A stretch of 32,615 nt of DNA from DATLYF01 sp035575095 (lineage in GTDB: Bacteria; Pseudomonadota; Gammaproteobacteria; Competibacterales; Competibacteraceae). The stretch spans positions 1 through 32,615 of the forward strand of contig DATLYF010000128.1 in assembly GCA_035575095.1 (NCBI GenBank), read 5' to 3'. The notes beneath the pieces were generated by a model. That model searched no databases. It was not told where the DNA came from and worked only from the letters and a program-made list of their open reading frames with translations. The position numbers were made by a program, and so were the translations under genes. This document shows, piece by piece, positions 1-7,268 of this stretch (within the stretch, counting starts at the first letter, position 1; every line of letters starts with the position of its first letter).

Positions 1-875
1 TGCCTGAGCAGCGCCTCGCGGGCGGCGGCGCGGGTGGCGCTGTCGCCGCCGGCTTGCTGGCGGCGCTCCAGCACCTGCACGATGTGCCAGCCGTCAGCCG
101 ACTGGAACGGGGCGCTGACCTGGCCCGGCTGCAAGCCGGCCGCCTGGACTCGCGCAACGCCGGCCATGTGCTGGAAATCCTCAGCCGCGCCTGCGCCGGC
201 TGCCTGGCCGGAGAGTTCGACGCCCTGGTCACCGCCCCGGTGCACAAGGGGGTGATCAATGACGCCGGGGTGCCGTTCAGCGGCCACACCGAGTTCCTGG
301 CCGAGCGCTGCGGCGGCGTGCTGCCGGTGATGATGCTGGCCTGCCCGGGGCTGCGCGTGGCCCTGGTCACCACCCATCTGCCGCTCAAGGAGGTGGCCGC
401 GGCCATCACCCCGGAGCGGCTCGCCCGCATCGTCCGCATCCTGCACGCCGATCTGGTGCACAAGTTTGGCATAGCCCGGCCGCGCATCCTGGTATGCGGT
501 CTCAATCCCCACGCCGGTGAGGGCGGTCACCTGGGACGGGAAGAGCTGGAAGTCATCGCACCCACCCTGGAGCGGCTGCGCGCCGAGGGTCTGGACCTGA
601 TCGGCCCGCTGCCCGCCGACACTTTGTTCACCCCCAAGGTGCTGGCCGGCGCCGACGCGGTGCTGGCCATGTATCACGACCAAGGACTGCCGGTGCTCAA
701 GTACAAGGGCTTCGGCCATGCCGTGAACATCACCCTGGGCCTGCCCATCGTGCGCACCTCGGTGGATCACGGCACCGCCCTGGACCTGGCCGGCAGCGGC
801 CGGGCCGATCCCGGCAGCCTCGAGGCGGCGATCCAGTGCGCCTTGGAGATGGTAGCGGCGCGGCGGGCGACATGA
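1..875 (+). CDS. pdxA: 4-hydroxythreonine-4-phosphate dehydrogenase PdxA (5' end missing)
   Basis: Oxidises 4-phosphohydroxy-L-threonine in the DXP-dependent pyridoxal phosphate pathway; a cytosolic, divalent-metal-dependent homodimer. The frame is open from base 3 through the window edge, so the N-terminal 30-40 residues lie upstream (the family is about 330 aa; about 290 are present). The family core is clear: APVHKGVINDAG, SGHTEF, TTHLPL, LNPHAGEGGHLG and MYHDQGLPVLKY, the last three carrying the metal-ligand histidines. The C-terminal SVDHGTALDLAG is also intact. The stop overlaps the rsmA start as ATGA, so the two are translationally coupled. This matches the common gammaproteobacterial surA-pdxA-rsmA order; surA is expected just upstream but is outside the window. 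Confidence 0.96.
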   Translation, partial: PEQRLAGGGAGGAVAAGLLAALQHLHDVPAVSRLERGADLARLQAGRLDSRNAGHVLEILSRACAGCLAGEFDALVTAPVHKGVINDAGVPFSGHTEFLAERCGGVLPVMMLACPGLRVALVTTHLPLKEVAAAITPERLARIVRILHADLVHKFGIARPRILVCGLNPHAGEGGHLGREELEVIAPTLERLRAEGLDLIGPLPADTLFTPKVLAGADAVLAMYHDQGLPVLKYKGFGHAVNITLGLPIVRTSVDHGTALDLAGSGRADPGSLEAAIQCALEMVAARRAT

Positions 876-1660
876 AGACCGTGCACGGCCATATACCGCG
901 CAAGCGCTTCGGCCAGAACTTTCTGCACGACCCCGGCATCGTCGCCCGCATCCTGGCGGCGGTGGACGCTCGCCCCGGGCAGCGCCTCGTCGAGATCGGC
1001 CCGGGGCTCGGCGCCATCACCCTGCCGCTGCTGCGCGCCTGCGGCCGGCTGGAAGCGGTGGAGCTGGACCGCGACCTGATCCCGCGCCTCGTCGAACAGG
1101 CGCGCGGGGTAGGCGAGCTGGTCATTCACCACGGCGATGTCCTGGACTTCGACTTCGCCGCCCTGGCCGGCAGCGGCGAGAAGCTCAGACTGGTGGGCAA
1201 CCTGCCCTACAACATCTCCACCCCGCTGTTATTCCATCTGCTGGCCCAGGCCCACGCTATCGCCGACATGCACTTCATGCTGCAAAAGGAGGTGGTGGAG
1301 CGCATGGCCGCCGGCCCGGGGGAGGAGGCTTACAGCCGGCTGTCGGTGATGGTGCAGTACCGCTGCCGGGTGCAGCCGCTGTTCCTGATCCGCCCGGGTG
1401 CCTTCAACCCGCCGCCCAAGGTGGACTCGGCCTTCGTGCGCCTGCTGCCCCACCCTCGGCCGCCGGTAGCGGTGGCCGACGAGACGCGCTTCGCCCAGGT
1501 CGTGCAACTGGCTTTCGGCCAGCGCCGCAAGACCCTGCGCAACAGCCTCAAGGGTCTGCTGGAGTCCTCGGCCATCGCTGCCTGCGGCATCGATCCGGGC
1601 GCGCGCCCGCAGACCCTGTCGCTCCCCCAGTTCGCCGCCCTGGCCAACGCCATCGGCTAG
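872..1660 (+). CDS. rsmA: 16S rRNA (adenine1518-N6/adenine1519-N6)-dimethyltransferase RsmA (KsgA)
   Basis: Dimethylates the two adjacent adenosines in the helix 45 loop of 16S rRNA during late small-subunit assembly, using S-adenosylmethionine. The 262-aa product has the family start KRFGQNFLHD, the SAM motif EIGPGLGAITLPLL, the acidic residue after strand 2 (AVELDRDL) and the catalytic NLPYNISTPLLF motif IV. The C-terminal helical domain with QRRKTLRNSLKGLL is also present. The ATG at 872 is chosen because it overlaps the pdxA stop (ATGA) and places the conserved GQNFL near residue 13 as expected; a longer in-frame start at 836 would lie inside pdxA. Length and motifs are normal. Confidence 0.97.
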   Translation: MKTVHGHIPRKRFGQNFLHDPGIVARILAAVDARPGQRLVEIGPGLGAITLPLLRACGRLEAVELDRDLIPRLVEQARGVGELVIHHGDVLDFDFAALAGSGEKLRLVGNLPYNISTPLLFHLLAQAHAIADMHFMLQKEVVERMAAGPGEEAYSRLSVMVQYRCRVQPLFLIRPGAFNPPPKVDSAFVRLLPHPRPPVAVADETRFAQVVQLAFGQRRKTLRNSLKGLLESSAIAACGIDPGARPQTLSLPQFAALANAIG

Positions 1661-1993
1661 ACCCGCACCGGTCCGCCGTTGCGGCGGGACACGAACAGCC
1701 CGGTGAGCGTCGCGCATCATACATACCGCGAAGGCCACCCAGACCACCATGAAGGTATGTGCGTCTTGAGCCCTGGGGGCCAAGCGCACGGGGGGCACTT
1801 CGCGCTGGAACAGTCATCACGGCAGTCCATCGGTGGCGCACGGATGCTCTGAGTCTTTCAGCCGAAAGCGGTAAACTCAACCTCGGCATCCAAGCGGCGG
1901 CGCCGGAGAAAACCTGGAAAAACGCTACGGATTTACCCCCGCTTCGCATAAAATCGCCGTATCCTCAACCAGTCCGGGAATCGGGAAACAGCA
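1661..1993. other. Gene-free stretch between rsmA and transaldolase
   Basis: This 333-base gap holds no convincing gene. Just after rsmA, CCGCC at 1673-1677 and GGCGG at 1683-1687 can form a short GC hairpin without a T-run, a weak terminator candidate. A second foldable site is at 1850-1878: TGAGT pairs with ACTCA, and inside it CTTTC (1855-1859) pairs with GAAAG (1864-1868) around AGCC. AT content rises toward the transaldolase start, with a possible -10 hexamer TAAAAT at 1949-1954 but no good -35 at 16-18 bases. The tal promoter most likely lies here. Confidence 0.5.
1949..1954 (+). promoter_or_regulatory. Possible -10 element upstream of tal
   Basis: TAAAAT matches five of six bases of the sigma-70 -10 consensus and lies 39 bases before the transaldolase ATG in a locally AT-richer stretch. 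No recognisable -35 hexamer sits at normal spacing, so this is a weak call made mainly because tal needs its own promoter after a 333-base gap. Confidence 0.25.
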
Positions 1994-3112
1994 ATGAGTT
2001 CTCAGACCAACCCCCTCCGCGCCCTCAACGCCGCCGGCCAGAGCGTCTGGTTCGACAACATCCAGCGCGCCATGCTGGCGCCCGACGGCGAACTGGCACG
2101 GATGATCGCCGAGGATGACCTGCGCGGCGTAACCTCCAACCCCTCGATCTTCGAGAAGGCCATCACCGGCAGCCATGATTACGACGCCGCCCTGCGCCGC
2201 GAGTTGCAGCAGAACCCCAGCCAATCGGCCCGGGAGCTGTTCTTCCACCTGGCCATCGAGGACATCCGCGCCGCCGCCGACATCCTGCGTCCGGTCTACG
2301 AGCGTACCGACGGCGTGGACGGCATGGTCAGCCTGGAAGTATCGCCGGACCTGGCCCACGACACCGCCGGCACGATACGCGAGGCGCGCGAGCTGCACGC
2401 CCGCCTGGGCCGTCCCAACGTGATGATCAAGGTGCCCGCCACCAAGGCCGGCCTGCCCGCCATCACCCAGCTCATCGCCGAGGGCATCAATGTCAACGTC
2501 ACCCTGCTGTTCGCGGTGGAGCGCTACCTGGAGGTGGTCGATGCCTACATCGCCGGCCTGGAGCGACGCGCCGCCCAGGGTCTGCCGGTGAAGGGCGTGG
2601 CCTCGGTGGCGAGCTTCTTCGTCAGCCGCGTCGATTCCGCCCTAGACCCGATCTTGGCGGAGAGGGCGCCCGCGCTCGCCGGCAAGATCGCCATCGCCAA
2701 TGCCAAGAAAGCTTTCCTGGTCTCCCAGGAGCGCTTCGGCGGCGCGCGCTTCCAGAAGCTGGCCGCGCTCGGCGCCCGGCCGCAGCGCCTCTTGTGGGCC
2801 AGCACCAGCACCAAGAACCCGGCCTACCGCGACGTGCTCTACGTCGAGACCCTGATCGGCCCGAACACCGTCAACACCGTACCGCCGGCCACCTACGAGG
2901 CGTTCCGCGACCACGGCGTGGTGGCGCCGACCCTGGATCAGGACCTGGACCAGGCCCAGGAGCAGCTCGCCTCCCTGGCCGGCCTGGGGATCGACCTCAT
3001 GGCGCTCACCGACAAGCTGGAAGCCGAGGGCGTAGCCGCTTTCGCCAAGTCCTTCGACAACCTGCTGGCGGCCATCGCGGCCAAGGCCGCAGCGCTGTCG
3101 GCAGCGGCCTGA
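1994..3112 (+). CDS. tal: Transaldolase (long, TalB/cyanobacterial-actinobacterial type)
   Basis: Transfers a dihydroxyacetone unit from sedoheptulose 7-phosphate to glyceraldehyde 3-phosphate in the non-oxidative pentose phosphate pathway; cytosolic. The 372-aa product has SVWFDNIQR (residues 17-25), the family signature GVTSNPSIFEKAI (45-57) and VMIKVPAT, where K146 is the expected Schiff-base lysine. Downstream, NVNVTLLF and LWASTSTKN fit the TIM-barrel. The length and the SVWFDN start place it with the longer bacterial transaldolases rather than the 317-aa E. coli TalB. It sits between rsmA and apaG, an unusual place, and apaG follows after only 9 bases, so the two are probably co-transcribed. 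The ribosome site (GGGAAA) is modest. Confidence 0.96.
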   Translation: MSSQTNPLRALNAAGQSVWFDNIQRAMLAPDGELARMIAEDDLRGVTSNPSIFEKAITGSHDYDAALRRELQQNPSQSARELFFHLAIEDIRAAADILRPVYERTDGVDGMVSLEVSPDLAHDTAGTIREARELHARLGRPNVMIKVPATKAGLPAITQLIAEGINVNVTLLFAVERYLEVVDAYIAGLERRAAQGLPVKGVASVASFFVSRVDSALDPILAERAPALAGKIAIANAKKAFLVSQERFGGARFQKLAALGARPQRLLWASTSTKNPAYRDVLYVETLIGPNTVNTVPPATYEAFRDHGVVAPTLDQDLDQAQEQLASLAGLGIDLMALTDKLEAEGVAAFAKSFDNLLAAIAAKAAALSAAA

Positions 3113-3121
3113 GACGCCGCC

Positions 3122-3502
3122 ATGAGCAGCCCCGCGTACAACATCAAAGTCTCGGCCCGCTCCTTCTACATCGAGGAGCAGTCCAACCCGGACCTGAACC
3201 GCTACGTCTTCGCCTACACCATCACCATCCAGAACCAGGGCACGGTGGCGGCCAAGCTGCTGTCCCGGCACTGGATCATCACCGATGCCAACGGCAAGGT
3301 GGAGGAGGTGCGCGGCGAGGGCGTGGTGGGTGAACAGCCCTACCTGCGTCCGGGCGAGGGCTTCCAGTACACCAGCGGCGCCATCCTCGAGACGCCGGTG
3401 GGAGCGATGCGCGGCAGCTACCAGATGCTGGCCGACGACGGAGTGCGCTTCGAGGCGCAGATCCCGGCCTTCGGCCTGTCCGTACCCCGGGTGCTGCACT
3501 GA
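3122..3502 (+). CDS. apaG: ApaG/CorD domain protein
   Basis: A small all-beta cytosolic protein of 126 aa (E. coli ApaG is 125 aa). Its exact role is not settled; ApaG is classically linked with ApaH and with Co2+/Mg2+ homeostasis (CorD). The conserved stretch YIEEQSNPDLNRYVFAYTI, the GEGVVGEQPYLRPGE segment, YTSGAILETPVGAM and the FGLSVPRVLH end are all present, so it is full length. Upstream tal ends 9 bases before; the next gene begins 16 bases after the stop. In most gammaproteobacteria apaH follows directly, whereas here a methyltransferase gene intervenes. Confidence 0.95.
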   Translation: MSSPAYNIKVSARSFYIEEQSNPDLNRYVFAYTITIQNQGTVAAKLLSRHWIITDANGKVEEVRGEGVVGEQPYLRPGEGFQYTSGAILETPVGAMRGSYQMLADDGVRFEAQIPAFGLSVPRVLH

Positions 3503-3518
3503 GGGAGCACGGGGCGGG

Positions 3519-4133
3519 ATGGGGTTGCGCCTGAGCTACACCCTGATCGCCCCGATCTACGATCTGGTGGTGGAGGGCTTCACCCGCGCCGCCCGCCGGC
3601 AGAGCCTGGCCCATCTGCTCGACGGCCCCTGCCAGGACGTGCTGCTGGTGGGAGTGGGCAGCGGCCTGGATCTGCCCTGGCTGCCGAGCGGGCCGCGTTA
3701 CGTCGGCCTGGACCTGACCCCGGCCATGCTGGCCCGCGCCCGGCGCAAGGCCGCCCGGCTGCCCCTGGACATCCGCCTGGAGCCGGGCGATGCCACCCGC
3801 TTACCCTTCCCCGCCGCCAGCTTCGATGTGGTGGTGCTGCACCTGATCCTGGCGGTGGTGCCCGACGGTGCGCTGGCCCTGGCTGAGGCAGCGCGGGTAT
3901 TGCGCCCCGGCGGGCGCATGCTGATCCTGGACAAGTTCCTGCGCCCTGGTCAGCGCGCCCCGCTGCGGCGGCTGCTCAGTCCCTTGGCGGCGCGCATCGC
4001 CACCCGCACTGACGTGGTGTTCGAGGTGTTGCTGGCCCAGGTGCCGGGACTCAGCGTGGTGGAGGACCATCCTGCCGTTCTCGGCGGCTGGTTCCGCCAG
4101 ATCGTCCTGGCCAAGACGGCCGACCAAGCCTGA
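3519..4133 (+). CDS. Class I SAM-dependent methyltransferase (UbiE/Methyltransf_11-like)
   Basis: A 204-aa predicted methyltransferase of unknown substrate. The N-terminus (SYTLIAPIYDLVVEGFTR) resembles UbiE-type enzymes, followed by motif I VLLVGVGSGLDLPWLP, motif II YVGLDLTPAMLARARRKA, a GDATRLPFPAASFDVVVLH motif and EAARVLRPGGRMLILDKF. The start at 3519 is chosen because it follows the apaG stop with GGGAG (3503-3507) upstream; extending the frame upstream would run through apaG. It lies between apaG and apaH, which are normally adjacent, and looks co-transcribed with both. A ubiquinone role is possible by similarity but not shown; there is no other ubi gene here. Confidence 0.85.
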   Translation: MGLRLSYTLIAPIYDLVVEGFTRAARRQSLAHLLDGPCQDVLLVGVGSGLDLPWLPSGPRYVGLDLTPAMLARARRKAARLPLDIRLEPGDATRLPFPAASFDVVVLHLILAVVPDGALALAEAARVLRPGGRMLILDKFLRPGQRAPLRRLLSPLAARIATRTDVVFEVLLAQVPGLSVVEDHPAVLGGWFRQIVLAKTADQA

Positions 4134-4149
4134 GCGCAAAGGAGGCTCC

Positions 4150-4977
4150 ATGGCGGTGTACGCCATCGGCGACGTGCAGGGCTGTCTCGATCCCCTGCGC
4201 CGTCTGCTGGACAAACTGCGCTTCGATCCGGCCCATGACCGGCTGTGGCTGACCGGCGACCTGGTCAACCGCGGCCCGGATTCGGTGGGAGTACTGCGCC
4301 TGGTGCGCGGGCTCGGCGCCGCCGCGCTCAGCGTGCTCGGCAACCACGACCTGAGCCTACTGGCGGTGGCCGAGGGGCACGTCAAGACCAGCAAGAAGGA
4401 CACCTACCAGTCGGTGCTGGAAGCTCCGGACCGCGACCAGCTGCTGGACTGGCTGCGCCGGCTGCCTCTGCTGCACCACGACGCTGGGCTGGGCCTCACC
4501 CTGGTGCACGCCGGCCTCCCCCCGCAATGGGATCTGAGCGCGGCCCTGGCCCGCGCCGGCGAGGTGGAAGCGACCCTGCAGGGTGACGAGTACCGGGAGT
4601 TCCTGGCCCACATGTTCGGCCGCGAGCCGCTGGCCTGGCACGACGGGCTGAGCGGCTGGGAGCGGCTGCGCTACATCGTCAACGCCCTGACCCGGATGCG
4701 CTATTGCCACGCCGACGGCCGCCTCGACCTGAGCCAGAAGGGGCCGTTGGGCAGCCAGCCGGCGCACCTGCTACCCTGGTTCCGTATGCCGGGGCGCAAG
4801 AGCGCCGCTCTCACCATCGTCTGTGGCCACTGGGCAGCGCTCGGCTATCATCGCGAGCCGGGGCTGATCGCCCTGGATACCGGCTGCGTCTGGGGCAACC
4901 GCCTCACGGCGCTGCGCCTGGATGCGCCGGCCGGCGAAGCACAGCCGCTGTCGGTGGAATGTGGCTGTCGCGGTTGA
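4150..4977 (+). CDS. apaH: Symmetrical bis(5'-nucleosyl)-tetraphosphatase ApaH
   Basis: Hydrolyses diadenosine tetraphosphate (Ap4A) to two ADP and also removes NpN caps from RNA in E. coli. The 275-aa product carries the calcineurin-like phosphoesterase motifs in order: AIGDVQGC (residues 5-12), LTGDLVNRGPDS, LGNHDLSLL, LTLVHAGLPPQW and, near the end, VCGHWAALG. These supply the two-metal site. Ribosome site AAAGGAGG (4138-4144) is strong and 5-6 bases before the ATG. folA follows after 10 bases, preserving the apaH-folA adjacency known from enterobacteria. Confidence 0.97.
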   Translation: MAVYAIGDVQGCLDPLRRLLDKLRFDPAHDRLWLTGDLVNRGPDSVGVLRLVRGLGAAALSVLGNHDLSLLAVAEGHVKTSKKDTYQSVLEAPDRDQLLDWLRRLPLLHHDAGLGLTLVHAGLPPQWDLSAALARAGEVEATLQGDEYREFLAHMFGREPLAWHDGLSGWERLRYIVNALTRMRYCHADGRLDLSQKGPLGSQPAHLLPWFRMPGRKSAALTIVCGHWAALGYHREPGLIALDTGCVWGNRLTALRLDAPAGEAQPLSVECGCRG

Positions 4978-4987
4978 AGGAGAGGTG

Positions 4988-5491
4988 ATGACGATGAAGC
5001 TGACCCTGGTGGTCGCCGTGGCCCGCAACGGGGTCATCGGCCGCAACAATGGCCTGCCCTGGCACCTGCCCAACGATCTCAAGTTCTTCAAGCAGACCAC
5101 CCTGGGCAAGCCGGTGATCATGGGGCGCAAGACCTACCAGTCCATCGGCCGCCCCCTGCCCGGGCGGCAGAACATCGTCGTCACCCACGATCCGGAGTTC
5201 CAGGCTCCCGGCTGCCAGGTGGTGCTGTCCCTGGATGCGGCCCTGAAGGCGGCTGCCCCGGCACCGGAAGTGATGCTGATCGGCGGCGCCTCCCTCTATG
5301 CCCAGACCCTGCCGCGTGCCGAGCGCATCTACCTCACTTGGGTGGATGCCGAACCGCAGGGCGATGCCTGGTTCCCCGAGCTCGAGCCGGAACAATGGCG
5401 TGAGGTCTGGCGCGAGGACCATCCCGCCGACGCGCACCACGAGCATGCCTACAGTTTTCGCCTGCTGGAGCGGGTGCACCGGGGGCAGTGA
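4988..5491 (+). CDS. folA: Dihydrofolate reductase FolA
   Basis: Reduces dihydrofolate to tetrahydrofolate with NADPH, regenerating the folate oxidised by thymidylate synthase, whose gene faces it from the other side of the next gap. The 167-aa product shows NGVIGRNNGLPWHLPNDLKFF with the catalytic acid as Asp, the NADPH motif VIMGRKTYQSIGRPLPGR, and IGGASLYAQTLPRA. Two nearby ATGs (4988 and 4994) are possible. AAGGAG at 4977-4982 gives 5 bases of spacing to the first and 11 to the second, so 4988 is preferred. Length is normal for a chromosomal type I enzyme. Confidence 0.96.
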   Translation: MTMKLTLVVAVARNGVIGRNNGLPWHLPNDLKFFKQTTLGKPVIMGRKTYQSIGRPLPGRQNIVVTHDPEFQAPGCQVVLSLDAALKAAAPAPEVMLIGGASLYAQTLPRAERIYLTWVDAEPQGDAWFPELEPEQWREVWREDHPADAHHEHAYSFRLLERVHRGQ

Positions 5492-5531
5492 GTGTGCTCA
5501 TACCGGCTTCGTCCGCTCAACTGCTTCTCCC

Positions 5532-5623
5532 TCACTCCCACCCCTCTCCCGGAGGGAGAGGGCGTGTGCGTCCTTGGCCCCCTCGCTGCGCTCCCCCTTG
5601 GAAGAAGGCTAGGGTGAGAGTGA
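5532..5623. repeat. Palindromic intergenic repeat element (nested inverted repeats)
   Basis: Between the convergent folA and thyA genes lies a two-tier palindrome. The outer arms TCACTCCCACCC (5532-5543) and GGGTGAGAGTGA (5612-5623) pair with one mismatch. Inside the left part CCCTCTCCC (5542-5550) and GGGAGAGGG (5554-5562) form a perfect 9-bp stem with a 3-base loop. From memory, CTCCCTCAC...CCCTCTCCC...GGGAGAGGG...GGGTGAG elements are dispersed many times between genes in various gamma- and betaproteobacteria, so this is probably one copy of a genome-wide repeat. It may also terminate transcription from both sides. Only one copy occurs in this window. Confidence 0.7.
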
Positions 5624-5667
5624 TGGAACATCGATGATGCAGCGCACCTGATTGAAGTAACCCGGTA

Positions 5668-6462
5668 TCACACCGCCACCGGCGCAGGAATCGCCGGGTG
5701 CGGATCGTAGCCGACGAACTCGAAGTCCTCGTAACGATAGTCGAAGAGCGACGGCGGCCGGCGCTGGATGACCAGCTGCGGCAGCGGCCGGGGTTCACGC
5801 GCCAGCTGCGTGTGGGCCTGCTCGATGTGGTTGAGATAGAGATGCACGTCGCCCCCGGTCCAGACGAAATCCCCCGGCTCCAGGTCGCACTGCTGCGCCA
5901 GCATGTGGGTGAGCAGAGCGTAGCTGGCGATGTTGAACGGCACCCCGAGGAAGACGTCGGCCGAGCGCTGGTAGAGTTGGCAGGACAGCCTGCCGTCCGC
6001 CACGTAGAACTGGAACAGCACGTGACAGGGCGCCAGCGCCATGCGCTCGAGGTCGGCCACGTTCCAGGCGGAGACGAGGATACGCCGCGAGTCCGGCTCA
6101 ACCTTGAGCTGCTCCACCACCCGGGCGATCTGATCGATATGGCCGCCGTCGGGAGTCGGCCAGGAGCGCCACTGATAGCCGTAGACCGGCCCCAGCTCGC
6201 CGCGCTCATCGGCCCATTCGTCCCAGATGCTGATGCCGTGCTCCTTGAGATAGGCGATGTTGGTGTCGCCGCGCAGGAACCACAGCAGTTCGTGGATGAC
6301 GGATTTGAGGTGCAGGCGCTTGGTGGTCACCAGGGGGAAGCCCTGGCCGAGAGGAAAGCGCATCTGGTAGCCGAACACGCTCAGCGTGCCGGTGCCGGTG
6401 CGGTCCTGCTTGCGCACCCCGTGCGCCAGCACATGGCGCATCAGTTCGAGGTACTGACGCAT
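5668..6462 (-). CDS. thyA: Thymidylate synthase ThyA
   Basis: Converts dUMP to dTMP with methylene-tetrahydrofolate as carbon and hydride donor. The 264-aa product has the same length as E. coli ThyA. Visible landmarks are QDRTGTGTLSVFG, TTKRLHLKSVIHELLWFL, YGYQWRSWPTPDGG, the catalytic cysteine in LAPCHVLFQFY (C146, same number as E. coli), LYQRSADVFLGVPFNIASY and DVHLYLNH. The ATG at 6460-6462 overlaps the 3' end of lgt by 22 bases and is preceded by GGAGGG (6470-6475), so thyA is translated from inside lgt. The open frame runs further upstream through lgt, but that extension is out-of-frame shadow. Confidence 0.97.
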   Translation of the reverse strand: MRQYLELMRHVLAHGVRKQDRTGTGTLSVFGYQMRFPLGQGFPLVTTKRLHLKSVIHELLWFLRGDTNIAYLKEHGISIWDEWADERGELGPVYGYQWRSWPTPDGGHIDQIARVVEQLKVEPDSRRILVSAWNVADLERMALAPCHVLFQFYVADGRLSCQLYQRSADVFLGVPFNIASYALLTHMLAQQCDLEPGDFVWTGGDVHLYLNHIEQAHTQLAREPRPLPQLVIQRRPPSLFDYRYEDFEFVGYDPHPAIPAPVAV

Positions 6463-7250
6463 GTGCGCGCCCTCCGCTGGGCCAGGGTGAGCAGCACGAT
6501 GCCGAACAGGATCATGGGCAGGGACAGCAGCATACCCATGGTCAGCCAGCCGAAAGCCAGATAGCCGATGTGGGCATCGGGCTCGCGAAAGAACTCGCCG
6601 ATGCAGCGGAACACGCCGTAGGCGATCAGGAATACCCCCGATACCGCCATGGTGGGCCGGGGTTTGCCCGAGTACAGCCAGAGGATGAGGAATAGCGCCA
6701 GCCCCTCCATGCCCGCCTGGTAGAGCTGGGAAGGATGGCGCGGTAGGGCGCCGGCGCCGGGAGTGTGAAACACCATGCCCCAGGGCAGGTCGGTGACCCG
6801 TCCCCACAGCTCGCCGTTGATGAAGTTGCCGATGCGGCCAAAGAACAGCCCCGGCGGGATCAGCGGGGCGATGAAATCGGTCACCTGGAAGTAGCCCTTG
6901 GCGGTACGGCGGGCGAACAGCATCATACTGATGAGCACACCGAGCAGCCCGCCGTGGAAGGACATGCCGCCTTCCCAGACGCGGAACAGACTGAGCGGGT
7001 CGCTGAGGAAATGGCCCAGGCCGTAGAACAGCACATAGCCCAGCCGTCCGCCCAGGATCACCCCCAGGCCGATGTACCATACCAGGTCGTCCACCTGCTC
7101 GGCCGTCCAGCCGGAGCCGGGTCGTCGCGCGCGCAGCCGGCCCAGGCCCCAGCCGGCGACGAAGCCAAACAAATACATCAGACCGTACCAGCGCACTGCC
7201 AGCGGGCCGAGGTGGAAGGCGACCGGATCGAGGTCGGGATGGATGAGCAT
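6441..7250 (-). CDS. lgt: Prolipoprotein diacylglyceryl transferase Lgt
   Basis: Inner-membrane enzyme that moves diacylglyceryl from phosphatidylglycerol to the lipobox cysteine of prolipoproteins, the first step of lipoprotein maturation. The 269-aa product begins MLIHPDLDPVAFHLGPLAV and has seven or so hydrophobic segments. It contains the HGG segment (MSFHGGLLG) and the Lgt signature GRIGNFINGELWGR. The ATG at 7248-7250 is chosen with GGAG at 7257-7260; a TTG four codons upstream is possible but lacks a ribosome site. It lies between an RlmI-like gene (18 bases upstream) and thyA (overlapping), and the lgt-thyA pairing is widespread. Confidence 0.97.
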   Translation of the reverse strand: MLIHPDLDPVAFHLGPLAVRWYGLMYLFGFVAGWGLGRLRARRPGSGWTAEQVDDLVWYIGLGVILGGRLGYVLFYGLGHFLSDPLSLFRVWEGGMSFHGGLLGVLISMMLFARRTAKGYFQVTDFIAPLIPPGLFFGRIGNFINGELWGRVTDLPWGMVFHTPGAGALPRHPSQLYQAGMEGLALFLILWLYSGKPRPTMAVSGVFLIAYGVFRCIGEFFREPDAHIGYLAFGWLTMGMLLSLPMILFGIVLLTLAQRRARTCVSTSN

Positions 7251-7268
7251 CGCGTTCTCCAATGAGCG

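Noticed and set aside
1759..2118. Short open frame spanning the tal start
   Set aside because: It overlaps the strongly supported transaldolase start in another frame and has no recognisable domain.
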